From positions 310,001 to 374,000 of the forward strand of contig CAVQEG010000001.1 in NCBI GenBank assembly GCA_963711465.1: a stretch of DNA of 64,000 nt, written 5' to 3'. The translations under genes were made by a program, and so were the position numbers. The DNA comes from CAVQEG01 sp963711465. GTDB taxonomy: Bacteria > Bacteroidota > Ignavibacteria > OLB7. Shown here piece by piece: positions 1-8,502 of this stretch; the first letter of the stretch is position 1, and each line of letters begins with the position of its first letter. The notes beneath the pieces are model-generated. The model saw only the letters and a program-made list of their open reading frames with translations. It was not told the origin of the DNA and made no database searches.

Positions 1-486
1 ATCTCGACCGAATACTCGGCGCTGAAGTCGACGGTGGTTGCCAACGAGAACCGGTGGATCAAATTCCCGATCAACGAACCGGCGCAGGGACTGAAGAAGT
101 CGCAGATCGAGGAATACGTTCAGTTCAACAAGGGCGCCGGCGTGCAGCACATCGCCATGGAGTGCGAGGACATCATCGAGTCGATCGCACGCATGCGCGA
201 CAACGGCGTCGAGTTCATCACCGTTCCTGAGTCCTACTACGCCGACCTGCTCGATCGCGTGGGCGATATCACCGAGCCGGTCGAGAAGCTCAAGGCGTTG
301 AACATTCTGGTCGACGTCGACGACAAGGGATACATGCTGCAGATTTTCACCAAGCCGCTTGAGGATCGACCCACGCTGTTCTTCGAGTTCATTCAGCGAC
401 GTGGTGGCGAGTCCTTTGGCAAGGGCAACTTCAAGGCGCTCTTCGAGGCGATCGAGCGGGACCAGGCCGAGCGAGGGAACCTCTAG
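1..486 (+). CDS. hppD: 4-hydroxyphenylpyruvate dioxygenase, C-terminal part (5' end outside window)
   Basis: The reading frame is open from base 1 and ends with TAG at 484-486, so this is the last ~161 residues of a longer protein. The segment reads TEYSAL, then VVAN, IKFPINEPA, KSQIEEY, GVQHIA and VEFITVP. This is the order of conserved blocks in the C-terminal vicinal-oxygen-chelate domain of 4-hydroxyphenylpyruvate dioxygenase. The His in GVQHIA and the Glu in the late LFFEFIQR block are expected Fe(II) ligands. The enzyme converts 4-hydroxyphenylpyruvate to homogentisate in tyrosine catabolism, in the cytoplasm. The C-terminus (GNFKALFEAIERDQAERG) is typical of bacterial family members. 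A GTG at 34 is not a real start, because homology continues upstream. The next gene, glutamate dehydrogenase, follows 42 nt later on the same strand, so co-transcription for amino-acid catabolism is plausible. Confidence 0.93.
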   Translation: MSTEYSALKSTVVANENRWIKFPINEPAQGLKKSQIEEYVQFNKGAGVQHIAMECEDIIESIARMRDNGVEFITVPESYYADLLDRVGDITEPVEKLKALNILVDVDDKGYMLQIFTKPLEDRPTLFFEFIQRRGGESFGKGNFKALFEAIERDQAERGNL

Positions 487-528
487 GCCGCGCCGCACGC
501 ACTTCCCCAATCACAGACAACAACTCAC

Positions 529-2082
529 ATGGCAGTCAAGCACAAGGGTGGGTCGTCCACGACGACGAACGACGCCAACGGTGCCGATGCACCGGGCGCA
601 GCCACCACGGACGAACTTGCCGACGTTCAGGAGCCGCAGCTCAGCGGTGTGGTCCGTCTGTCGAACGTGATTTCATCCGAACCGTCGTTCTACCGCACCG
701 TCGAGCGCAACTTCGAGCGTGCGGCCGTGGCGGTGAACTATCCTCGGGGAATCCTCGATCAGATCCGCGTCTGCAACTCCGTGTACATGGTCCGCTTCCC
801 GGTCCGTATCGGCGACGAGATCCAGGTCTTCACCGGGTGGCGTGTGCAGCATTCGCACCATCGACTCCCGACCAAGGGCGGCATCCGCTTCGCCGAGCAC
901 GTCACCCAGGATGAGGTCATGGCACTTGCCGCGCTGATGACCTACAAGTGCGCCATCGTCGACGTTCCCTTCGGTGGTGCAAAGGGCGGCGTGCAGATCG
1001 ACCCGAAGAAGTACACGCCCGAGGTGCTCGAGAAGGTCACGCGCCGATACACGATGGAGCTGATCAAGAAGAACTGCATCGGCCCCGGGGTGGATGTTCC
1101 CGCACCCGACTACGGCACGGGTCCGAGGGAGATGGCGTGGATCGCCGACACCTACCAGACGGTGACGCCCGGTCAGATCGACGCGCTCGCCTGTGTGACC
1201 GGCAAGCCGATCTCCCAGGGCGGTATCCGCGGTCGTACGCAGGCGACCGGACGCGGCATCTTCTTCGGTGTCCGCGAAGCGCTCTCGAGTTCGGAGAACG
1301 CGAAGATCTTCGGCCTGACCGCGGGTCTTGAGGGCAAGCGCATCTGCGTGCAGGGCTTCGGTAACGTCGGCTTCTGGGCGGCGAAGTACCTGCAGCAGGG
1401 CGGCGGCATCATCGTCGGCATCGGCGAGTTTGAAGGCGGCATCTACGACCACCGCGGACTCGACGTCGACGAGGTGCTCAAGCATCGCCAGGAGACCGGA
1501 TCGATTCTCAATTTCAAGGACGCGCGCAATCTCAAGAACGGCGCCGACGTGCTCACCGCCGATTGCGACATCGTCGTTCCCGCAGCGCTGGAGAATCAGA
1601 TCACGGTGCTGAATGCGCCCAAGATCAAGGCGAAGATGGTCGCCGAAGGCGCCAATGGTCCGGTCACCGCCGGAGCCGAGGAGGTACTGCAGGAGCGCGG
1701 GATCTATGTGTTGCCTGATACATACCTGAACGCCGGCGGCGTCACCGTCAGCTACTTCGAATGGCTGAAGAATCTGTCCCACGTCCGCTTCGGACGACTG
1801 GGCAAGCGCTCCGATGAGGCGTCCTACAACCGCATCGTCACCATGGTCGAGCGCGCCACCGGGCACTCGCTGTCGCAGCAGGAACGTGCCATCCTCGTGC
1901 ACGGAGCCGATGAGGCCGATTATGTCGACTCGGGACTCGAGGAAACGATGATCACCGCCTTCTATCAGATTCGTGAGGCGTACGACACGAATCCGAAGGT
2001 GGAGGAACTGCGCACCGCGGCATTCGTCGTGGCCATCGACAAGATTGCCAAGGCATACATGGAACTCGGAATCTTCCCGTAG
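529..2082 (+). CDS. gdhA: Glu/Leu/Phe/Val-type dehydrogenase, probably glutamate dehydrogenase
   Basis: A 517-residue NAD(P)-dependent amino-acid dehydrogenase, which would interconvert glutamate and 2-oxoglutarate plus ammonia in the cytoplasm. The N-terminal substrate domain has the GGIRF block, MTYKCA (substrate-binding Lys) and the catalytic PFGGAKGG segment. DVPAPDYGTG follows, and the Rossmann domain carries the dinucleotide loop VQGFGNVG. About 50-60 N-terminal residues, rich in Thr, Asp and Ala, are extra compared with the usual ~420-450 and resemble a disordered lead. The C-terminus continues past the usual end into a helical segment close to ELRTAAFVVAIDKIAKAY, which is normal for the family. 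ATG at 529 is the first start in the intergenic gap after the HPPD gene. A strong hairpin lies directly downstream. Substrate preference (Glu versus Leu/Val) cannot be settled from sequence alone; Glu is most likely from family similarity. Confidence 0.92.
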   Translation: MAVKHKGGSSTTTNDANGADAPGAATTDELADVQEPQLSGVVRLSNVISSEPSFYRTVERNFERAAVAVNYPRGILDQIRVCNSVYMVRFPVRIGDEIQVFTGWRVQHSHHRLPTKGGIRFAEHVTQDEVMALAALMTYKCAIVDVPFGGAKGGVQIDPKKYTPEVLEKVTRRYTMELIKKNCIGPGVDVPAPDYGTGPREMAWIADTYQTVTPGQIDALACVTGKPISQGGIRGRTQATGRGIFFGVREALSSSENAKIFGLTAGLEGKRICVQGFGNVGFWAAKYLQQGGGIIVGIGEFEGGIYDHRGLDVDEVLKHRQETGSILNFKDARNLKNGADVLTADCDIVVPAALENQITVLNAPKIKAKMVAEGANGPVTAGAEEVLQERGIYVLPDTYLNAGGVTVSYFEWLKNLSHVRFGRLGKRSDEASYNRIVTMVERATGHSLSQQERAILVHGADEADYVDSGLEETMITAFYQIREAYDTNPKVEELRTAAFVVAIDKIAKAYMELGIFP

Positions 2083-2105
2083 TCCAGCGCCAACACAGCA
2101 TTGAA

Positions 2106-2136
2106 GCGCCCTCCCGGATACCATCCGGGAGGGCGC
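2106..2136 (+). terminator. Strong hairpin after glutamate dehydrogenase
   Basis: A perfect 13-bp stem (GCGCCCTCCCGGA / TCCGGGAGGGCGC) with a 5-nt loop begins 23 nt after the dehydrogenase stop codon. There is no U tract after it, so it is either a hairpin-only terminator or an mRNA 3'-end stabiliser. Confidence 0.7.
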
Positions 2137-2320
2137 GTTCGTATTGACCTCCGAAGGACGATGTCGGGAAGGACGGCGTCGGCAACCCCGAGCGCCGCGG
2201 ACCGCCGACCGATCGGAGGCGAAACCACGGCGTCGGCAACCGGGGAAGGGGCACGAATGCTGCAACAACGATCGCCAACGCATCGTAGCGCCGGTACACA
2301 TCAAGAGGAGAGATACAGCA

Positions 2321-2692
2321 ATGGTGGATGTTGAGATCGTCGACGACGTGGTTCGCTTCACGGTGCGCGGAATGCACAAAGTGTGGGCGCTCAAGAGTCA
2401 ACTCGAAATTCCGGTGAAGGAGATCGAGTCCGTGGAAATTCCCGAGCCCGAGCTTGCCCGCGGCTGGTGGAAGGGATTGCGCATGCCGGGCACCCATGTA
2501 CCCGGATTGATCATCGCCGGCACGTTCTATCAGAAGGGCAAGCGGATCTTCTGGGACGTCACCGACCCGGACAGCGTCGTACAGTTCCTGATGAAGAAGG
2601 GTGGTGAATATGACGAGTTGATCGTCGAAGTGGAGGATCCGGAGGAGGTGGTCGAACGGGTGTCGGAGGCGCTGCCGAGTGCCGCTGCGTGA
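2321..2692 (+). CDS. Small conserved-looking protein of unknown function
   Basis: This 123-residue protein starts at ATG 2321, which is preceded by a good ribosome-binding site (AAGAGGAGAG, 2303-2312). The reading frame extends further upstream but has no comparable start there. The sequence alternates short beta-like segments (VDVEIVDDVVRFTVRG, VKEIESVEIP) with a Trp-rich stretch (GWWKGLRMPG) and GLIIAGTFYQKGKRIFWDV, and ends in an acidic helix. The pattern resembles small bacterial proteins with PH-like folds, but I do not recognise a family. There is no signal peptide and no membrane segment, so it is likely cytoplasmic. It has its own intergenic region on both sides, bounded by hairpins, so it is probably transcribed alone. 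Confidence 0.8.
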   Translation: MVDVEIVDDVVRFTVRGMHKVWALKSQLEIPVKEIESVEIPEPELARGWWKGLRMPGTHVPGLIIAGTFYQKGKRIFWDVTDPDSVVQFLMKKGGEYDELIVEVEDPEEVVERVSEALPSAAA

Positions 2693-2716
2693 GTGGCATC
2701 GGGATGGTGAACATCA

Positions 2717-2769
2717 GAAAGCACAGAGGACACGAAGGGTGCGACGCCTCCGTGTCCTCTTTCGCTTTC
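2717..2769. terminator. Bidirectional terminator between converging genes
   Basis: A long imperfect hairpin: GAAAGC plus AGAGGACACG on the left pairs with CGTGTCCTCT plus GCTTTC on the right. It lies 25 nt after the small gene ending at 2692 and just beyond the 3' end of the converging lspA. The right arm runs into a T-rich stretch (CTCTTTCGCTTTC). Its position between convergent genes suggests it serves both strands. Confidence 0.75.
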
Positions 2770-2795
2770 AGTACCTGGCCGCGATCATCCGACGA

Positions 2796-3416
2796 TCAAC
2801 TTCGAACCGATTCGACCCGTGAGTCGCTGTCGCGAGCCGAAGATGTGGGACCAAGTTGCGCCGATCCGGATTCCACCGTCCGCGATCGCTGCGACGGATA
2901 GTACAGCAACAGAAGCACCACCCCGATCGTAACCGCCGCATCGGCGATGTTGAAGACGTAGAACCGCTTCAGATTGAAACCCAGAATCGAGATGTCCGGG
3001 ATGTTCACGTCGATGAAATCGACGACACGACCGTGGAACAGTCCGGCGTAGCCGTAGGCGAGACCGTAGAAGACGCGATCGATCAGATTGCCGACGGCGC
3101 CTCCGAGAATCAGTGCCAGCGAAATGCGCAGTCCGGTGATACCGTCGCGTTCGGTCTGCCAGATCAGATAGATGAGGAAGATGCTCGCGGCGACCGAGAA
3201 GATGCTCAGCAGGAGCGGCGCGTCGAAGTTGAGACCGAACGCCATTCCCGGATTCTCCACGTAGGTGACGCGCACGACGTCACCGATCAGCTGGAAGCTC
3301 TCGTAGAGCTGCATTCCGACGTGGTGGATACCGAAGAGCGTGAATCCCTTGACAGAGAGCTTCGCGCACTGATCGAGCAGGACGATCAGACCAGAGAGTG
3401 TGAGGAGCTTTCGCAC
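2796..3416 (-). CDS. lspA: Lipoprotein signal peptidase II
   Basis: A 206-residue inner-membrane aspartyl protease that removes signal peptides from prolipoproteins. Four hydrophobic segments are visible. The family motifs are in order: VENPGMAFG (residues ~53-61), LGGAVGNLIDR (~104-114), VVDFID with catalytic Asp ~133, and FNIADAAVTIG with catalytic Asp ~159. About 25 polar residues at the C-terminus extend past the last membrane segment and are not typical. It lies 9 nt downstream of the DksA/TraR-like gene on the same strand, which in turn follows ileS. The order ileS, traR/dksA-like, lspA is a common bacterial arrangement and supports co-transcription. The array downstream encodes several lipoproteins that would be its substrates. 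Confidence 0.95.
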   Translation of the reverse strand: MRKLLTLSGLIVLLDQCAKLSVKGFTLFGIHHVGMQLYESFQLIGDVVRVTYVENPGMAFGLNFDAPLLLSIFSVAASIFLIYLIWQTERDGITGLRISLALILGGAVGNLIDRVFYGLAYGYAGLFHGRVVDFIDVNIPDISILGFNLKRFYVFNIADAAVTIGVVLLLLYYPSQRSRTVESGSAQLGPTSSARDSDSRVESVRS

Positions 3417-3425
3417 GGTGCGTGA

Positions 3426-5039
3426 CTAGCCCTGATCCTCGTTGAGTCCCGTCTCCTCCATCCGGCGTCGACCGGGTTCGCACGGTTTCGAGGTGTTCTT
3501 ATAGATGGTACACACCTGCGTGACCGGCACGGCCATCAACCGCTTGCTGTCGAGGCGAAGGCCGCAGATGCGGCACAGGCCGAACGTGCCGTTGTCGATG
3601 CGCTCGAGCGCCTCGCCCAGTTTCTTGATGTAGTCGCTGGTGCGCTGGGCCTGCAGGAAGGTCTTCTCGCGTTCCATCGCATCAGTACCCTGCTCGGCCA
3701 TGTGCATCGAGTAGGCGCTGTTCTCGTCGCCGTTCTCACTGGAGGCCATCTCGCGAAGCTGTTCGGTGAGGACCTCGAGTTCCTCCTGATTTTCGCCTCT
3801 GATCTGCTGGAGCAGCTCGCGGAACTGTTCGAGCTCCTTCTTCGGAAACGGATCTGCCACCGCCGTCCCCGTCGATGGGGTATATATGTTCTTGTCGGCT
3901 TTCTTGCTACCGCTCTTGCTCATCGTACTCCTGGTCTTCGACGTGCCCCTGGCTGCCGCCGATTTAGTAGTGGGTGTGACTGGGCCGGACGCCGATTTCG
4001 AAGCGGACTTCTTCGTGGGCGTACCGGAGCCGCTCGGACGCGGGGAGGAGGATGCGGTTGCCATCCTCGTCCTGCCCTTCGTCGTGCCCGTCGAGGGCAC
4101 TGCCTTCTTCGCCGGTGCGGTCTTCTTTGTCGAAGGTGTTTTCGTGCCGGCCGCCTTCGGTGCCGGAGATTTCGTTGCCGCCGCCTTCGTCGGTGGCCTG
4201 GAGTTCGATCCTCTCCCGGTCGATCCTGTCGCAGCAGAGGATGAGGGCGTGGACCGCTTCTGAGACTTCTTCGTCGACGGCCGCGTCGCCGCGTTCCTGG
4301 TAGGCCCACCCTTCGGCGCCGTGCTCTTCGTCGATGCCGCCGACTTCTTTGGTGCCGCCTTCTTCGTCGACATCTTCTTCGAGGCAGCCGCCTTCTTTGT
4401 CGCCGTCGCTTTCTTCGATGCAGCCGCCTTCTTCGGCGTCGCCTTCTTCGGGGCTACCGCTTTCTTTGATGCTGTGGCTTTCCGGGTCGCTGCCTTCTTC
4501 GGAGCTGCCGCCTTCTTCGGAGCTGCCGCCTTCTTCGGAGCTGCCGCCTTCTTCGGAGCTGCCGCCTTCTTCGGAGCTGCCGCCTTCTTCGGAGCTGCCG
4601 CCTTCTTCGGAGCTGCCGCCTTCTTCGGAGCTGCCGACTTCTTCGGAGCTGCCGACTTCTTCGGAGCTGCCGCCTTCTTCGGAGCTGCCGCCTTCTTCGG
4701 AGCTGCCGCCTTCTTCGGAGCTGCCGACTTCGTTGCGCCGGCCGACTTCTTTGACGGCGTGACCTTCTTCGGTGCGGCGGCCTTTCTCGCAGCGCCCGCC
4801 TTCTTGGCTGGCGCCGCCTTCTTCGCAGCGCTCGCCTTGCTGGTCGCCGTTGCCTGTCTGGCAGCTACCGACTTCTTCGGCGCCGACGCCTTCTTTGCTT
4901 CGTTCAACCGATGTGCCGAACCAGACTTGGCCCCCTTGGCGCTCCCACTCCTGGCGCCTCCCTTGGCGGCCCCTTTGGCGTCGGTGGTGGCGTTCTTCGC
5001 GGCTCGCCGCTTGGGGCTCTTGGCGTTACTGGAAGCCAT
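3426..5039 (-). CDS. DksA/TraR-type zinc-finger protein with long histone-H1-like N-terminal tail
   Basis: This 537-residue protein has two very different halves. Residues ~1-400 are low-complexity Lys/Ala/Pro/Ser/Thr sequence like eukaryotic H1 or bacterial H1-like tails, including a tandem block of the six-residue unit K-K-A/S-A-A-P. Residues ~400-537 form a DksA/TraR-like module: a coiled-coil region, then the zinc-finger region with FGLCRICG and a conserved RLMAVPVTQVC. The usual last cysteine of the C4 finger is replaced (CTIYK instead of CxxC), so zinc binding may be altered. DksA-family proteins bind RNA polymerase through the secondary channel; the basic tail would bind DNA or RNA non-specifically. 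The gene sits between ileS and lspA, the usual place for this family. The start ATG at 5039 is followed directly by the basic tail. A role in nucleoid binding combined with transcription control is inference. Confidence 0.85.
   Translation of the reverse strand: MASSNAKSPKRRAAKNATTDAKGAAKGGARSGSAKGAKSGSAHRLNEAKKASAPKKSVAARQATATSKASAAKKAAPAKKAGAARKAAAPKKVTPSKKSAGATKSAAPKKAAAPKKAAAPKKAAAPKKSAAPKKSAAPKKAAAPKKAAAPKKAAAPKKAAAPKKAAAPKKAAAPKKAAAPKKAATRKATASKKAVAPKKATPKKAAASKKATATKKAAASKKMSTKKAAPKKSAASTKSTAPKGGPTRNAATRPSTKKSQKRSTPSSSAATGSTGRGSNSRPPTKAAATKSPAPKAAGTKTPSTKKTAPAKKAVPSTGTTKGRTRMATASSSPRPSGSGTPTKKSASKSASGPVTPTTKSAAARGTSKTRSTMSKSGSKKADKNIYTPSTGTAVADPFPKKELEQFRELLQQIRGENQEELEVLTEQLREMASSENGDENSAYSMHMAEQGTDAMEREKTFLQAQRTSDYIKKLGEALERIDNGTFGLCRICGLRLDSKRLMAVPVTQVCTIYKNTSKPCEPGRRRMEETGLNEDQG
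4495..4728 (-). repeat. 13 tandem copies of an 18-bp coding repeat
   Basis: On the plus strand the unit is TTCTTCGGAGCTGCCGCC (some units end GAC instead of GCC), repeated exactly 13 times over 234 bp. On the coding strand it gives the six-residue unit K-K-(A/S)-A-A-P of the H1-like tail. The near-perfect DNA repetition predicts slippage and length variation between strains. Confidence 0.93.
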
Positions 5040-5099
5040 AGTTCGAATCGCTCCGATGGTACGTGTTAGAGTGGTACGCGTCGCCTGCTGCGATGCGTC

Positions 5100-8000
5100 T
5101 CAGGCGGAACCGTTGCGTCGCAACGCGATGCCGCACGGACGACCGTTGATGTCGACATCAACCATGTCGTCGACGGTCTGCTCGGCAAAGTCCAGTGCGA
5201 GCGTTTCGCGCATGATGTAGTCGCGATGCCGCTCCAGCGCTTTGGCAAGCTGGTCGTCCGCCCGATAGCTGAGATGAATACGGTCGGTGACTTCGAGGCC
5301 CGAATCCTTCCGCAGGTTTTGCACCCGATTGACGAATTCGCGTGTGTATCCCTCGGCGATGAGCTCGTCGTCAAGCTCCGTGTCGAGTGCGACCGTCACG
5401 CTTCCCTCGGATGCTACCAGCCACCCCTCAATATCCTCGTAAAGGATTTCTACGTCTTCGGATAAAAGGTCGAAATTATCACTCCCCACCGTGACAGTCA
5501 AGGAGCCATCGGCCTGCAGACGCGCAATCTCCTCGCTGCTCAGTCGGCCGATCGCATCGGCAACGACGCGAACGTTGCGGCCGAACTTCGGGCCGATCGT
5601 CTTGTAGTTCGCCTTGGCCCTGCGACGCACCACCTGTGCACTCTCGTCGGCGTCGACGAACTCCACTCGCTTCACGTTCAGCTCCTCGCCGATCACCTCG
5701 GCCACCTCCTCGTAGTCCGCACGCTCGGCCGCGGTGGAGACGGGAACGAGAATCCGTCGCAGCGGCTGGCGCACCTTCAGCTTCGCCGATTCGCGAAGAC
5801 TCCGCGCCAGGCCGATCACCGTCTGCGCCCGCCGCATCCGCCGCTCGAGATCCTCGTCGATCAGCGCTCTGTCCACCGCCGGAAGTTCTGCCAGATGCAC
5901 CGAGTCGAACGGCTCTGCTCCCGTCGTCGCATTCAACGCCCGATAGAGGTAGTCCGACAGAAATGGCGCGCCCGGCGCCATCAGCTTCAGCACCGTCGTC
6001 ATGCACGTGTAGAGCGTCTGATAGGCCGAACGCTTGTCCTCGGACATCTCGCCCTTCCAGAACCGCCGCCGACTGCGCCGCACGTACCAGTTCGACAACT
6101 GGTCGACCGTGAAGTCCCGCACCAGTCGCAACGCACGCGTCGGATCGAACGCGTCCATGTGATGCTCGTATTCGGCCACCAGACTGTTCAGCGCCGAGAG
6201 CACCCACCGGTCGAGCTCCGCACGCTCCGAGGCGGCAACTTCCTCGGTGCCGCCACTGTAACCGTCGACGTTGGCATAGAGCACGAACAGACGGTAGGTG
6301 TTGACCAGCGCGCGGAAGAAGTCCGCGATCACCGTGCGCGACAGATCGTTCTCGCTGAATGACATCGGTCGCCACGGCGGCGCGTTGGTCAGCATGTACC
6401 ACCGCGCTGCGTCCGCACCGTAGCGGTCCATGATGTCGAACGGATCGACCATGTTGCCCTTGCGCTTGGACATCTTCTGCCCGTGCTCGTCGAGCACCAT
6501 GTCGTTGACGAGTATCGCTCGCGTGGCCGGCGAGTCGAACAGTGGGGTGGCAATCGCGTGCAGCGTGTAGAACCACCCGCGTGTCTGGTCGATCCCCTCG
6601 GCGATGTAGTCGGCGGGAAAATTTGACTGGAATTTGTCCCGGTTCTCGAACGGGTAGTGCCACTGCGCAAATGGCATCGAACCCGAGTCGAACCACACGT
6701 CGATGAGCTCCGGCGTCCGTCGGTAGGTCCTGCCATTGCGGTGGAAGACGACCCGGTCGATGAACGGCTTGTGCAGGTCGATCTCGGAGGCGACCTCGGC
6801 GACCTTCACCGTCGTGCCGTCCTCGCGCTCGTAGTCGCCGTCGAGCAACTCCTCGATCGAACCGACGGAGAACATGTCGTCGCGGTCGTCGACGTTCACC
6901 CAGATCGGCAGGGGAGTGCCCCAGTACCGATCTCTCGACAGCGACCAGTCCTTGTTCTCCTCGAGCCAGTTGCCGAAGCGTCCCGCGCCGATCTCCGGCG
7001 GCTGCCAGTTGATCTCGCGGTTCTTCTCGATCATCCGGTCGGCGTATGCCGTGGTGCGGATGTACCACGAATCACGCGCGTAGTAGACCAGCGGATTGTC
7101 GCAACGCCAGCAGTGCGGATAGCTGTGCAGGTAGTCGCGCGAGGATCGCAGCACCAGTCCGCGCTCCTTCAGCGCGATGATGATCTCCGTGTCGACACCT
7201 TCCTCCGTCCGATCCTGGAACTCGATCGTCTTGACCGTGCGGCCCGCCCACGGCGTTACCTCGTCGGTGAACCGGCCTCCCGGCGTCACCGGCTGGATCA
7301 TCGGCAGACTGTACCGCTTCGACAGTTCGTAGTCGTCCTGACCGAACGCCGGCGCGATGTGTACCACGCCCGTTCCGTCCTCGGTCGAGACGAAGTCGGC
7401 AAGCGCTACGTAGAAGGCGTCCTCGTCGACGGGTACGAAGTCAAACAGCCGTTCGTATCGCAGGCGCTCGAGTTCGGAGCCGCGAATCACTCCGACGTGC
7501 TCCCACGTCCCCTTCGGATCGAGCTTCTCACGAAGCGCACGGGCGAAAATGTAGTGCTCTCCGCTCTCCGTGTCGCGCGCCAGCTCGTACTCGATGTCGG
7601 GTCCCGCCGCCAGCGCTACGTTGGAGATCAGCGTCCACGGCGTCGTCGTCCAGACGAGAATGCAGGTGTCGGCGGGAAGATTCAGAGTGTTGTCCGGCTG
7701 CTCGGACGCCACACGCACCTTGAGGTAGAGCGAGGGATCGCGCACCTCCTGGTAGCCGAGCGACAGTTCGTGTGAACTCAGCGGCGTCTCGCAGTGCGGG
7801 CACTGAGGAACGATTTTGAATCCGCGGTAGATCAGCCCCTTGTCGAAGAGCGTGTCGAGCGCCCACCAGACCGACTCGATGTACTCGTTGGTGCAGGTGA
7901 TGTACGGGTCGTCGAGATTCACCCAGTATCCCGAGCGCTCGGTGAACTCCCGCCATCCGTGCGGCAGATCGATGTGATGGTAGACAAGCTCCCGCGCCAT

Positions 8001-8363
8001 CTGATTGAACTTCGCCACGCCGACCTTCGTCTCGATCTCGCTCTTCTCGCGCAGCCCGAGCTGCTTCTCAAGCGCGATCTCCACCGGCAGCCCGTGCGTG
8101 TCCCATCCCGCCTTGCGATGCACCCGATACCCGCGCATCGACTTGTAGCGGCAGAAGACGTCCTTCAGCGTTCGCGCGAACAGATGGTGAATTCCCGGCG
8201 TGCCGTTGACCGTCGGCGGACCTTCGTAGAACGTCCAGCTGCGATCCTCCGGACGCGATTCGACCGACCGCTCGAAGATCCGTTCGCGGTTCCAGAACGC
8301 GCGGATCTCCGCCTCGACCTTGCTGTAGTCGATCGTGTCGGGCAGGTGCGGAAACTTCGCCAT
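5100..8363 (-). CDS. ileS: Isoleucyl-tRNA synthetase
   Basis: This 1087-residue class I aminoacyl-tRNA synthetase charges tRNA-Ile in the cytoplasm. The HIGH-type motif is GIHH at residues ~57-60 (context PPTVNGTPGIHH) and the KMSKS-type motif is KMSKR at ~630-633. The large editing (CP1) domain lies between, with the threonine-rich VWTTTPWTL and later GTGVVHIAPAFG blocks. WFDSGSMPFAQWHYP and the anticodon-binding domain follow, with YVRRSRRRFW. The length and the C-terminal DUF5915-like region fit the longer IleS type common in Bacteroidota, rather than the ~940-residue E. coli type with a C-terminal zinc finger. The gene stands upstream of the DksA/TraR-like gene and lspA on the same strand, separated by 60 nt. 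The cognate minor tRNA-Ile2 is also in this window (13816-13891). Confidence 0.97.
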   Translation of the reverse strand: MAKFPHLPDTIDYSKVEAEIRAFWNRERIFERSVESRPEDRSWTFYEGPPTVNGTPGIHHLFARTLKDVFCRYKSMRGYRVHRKAGWDTHGLPVEIALEKQLGLREKSEIETKVGVAKFNQMARELVYHHIDLPHGWREFTERSGYWVNLDDPYITCTNEYIESVWWALDTLFDKGLIYRGFKIVPQCPHCETPLSSHELSLGYQEVRDPSLYLKVRVASEQPDNTLNLPADTCILVWTTTPWTLISNVALAAGPDIEYELARDTESGEHYIFARALREKLDPKGTWEHVGVIRGSELERLRYERLFDFVPVDEDAFYVALADFVSTEDGTGVVHIAPAFGQDDYELSKRYSLPMIQPVTPGGRFTDEVTPWAGRTVKTIEFQDRTEEGVDTEIIIALKERGLVLRSSRDYLHSYPHCWRCDNPLVYYARDSWYIRTTAYADRMIEKNREINWQPPEIGAGRFGNWLEENKDWSLSRDRYWGTPLPIWVNVDDRDDMFSVGSIEELLDGDYEREDGTTVKVAEVASEIDLHKPFIDRVVFHRNGRTYRRTPELIDVWFDSGSMPFAQWHYPFENRDKFQSNFPADYIAEGIDQTRGWFYTLHAIATPLFDSPATRAILVNDMVLDEHGQKMSKRKGNMVDPFDIMDRYGADAARWYMLTNAPPWRPMSFSENDLSRTVIADFFRALVNTYRLFVLYANVDGYSGGTEEVAASERAELDRWVLSALNSLVAEYEHHMDAFDPTRALRLVRDFTVDQLSNWYVRRSRRRFWKGEMSEDKRSAYQTLYTCMTTVLKLMAPGAPFLSDYLYRALNATTGAEPFDSVHLAELPAVDRALIDEDLERRMRRAQTVIGLARSLRESAKLKVRQPLRRILVPVSTAAERADYEEVAEVIGEELNVKRVEFVDADESAQVVRRRAKANYKTIGPKFGRNVRVVADAIGRLSSEEIARLQADGSLTVTVGSDNFDLLSEDVEILYEDIEGWLVASEGSVTVALDTELDDELIAEGYTREFVNRVQNLRKDSGLEVTDRIHLSYRADDQLAKALERHRDYIMRETLALDFAEQTVDDMVDVDINGRPCGIALRRNGSA

Positions 8364-8502
8364 GACGGGATGCCGTTGTGCTGATGGATGCGGGTCACCA
8401 CGATGAGCGCCATTCCACTGGAATCGGACCCCTCATCGCAAAGAAGTCGGAACGATAGAGAAACTCGCGTGAACTGCCAACGATCGGCGCCAGCCCGGGC
8501 TA

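Noticed and set aside
673..2394. Long open frame antisense to glutamate dehydrogenase
   Set aside because: It mirrors a strongly conserved enzyme gene; the translation has no domain and its composition is typical of antisense frames in GC-rich DNA.
4495..4728. Possible CRISPR array
   Set aside because: The 18-bp units are contiguous without spacers and encode a protein repeat.
4321..5220. Phe/Gly/Ala-repeat frame antisense to the H1-like tail
   Set aside because: It is only the reverse reading of the KKAAAP repeat; it has no ribosome-binding site or domain.
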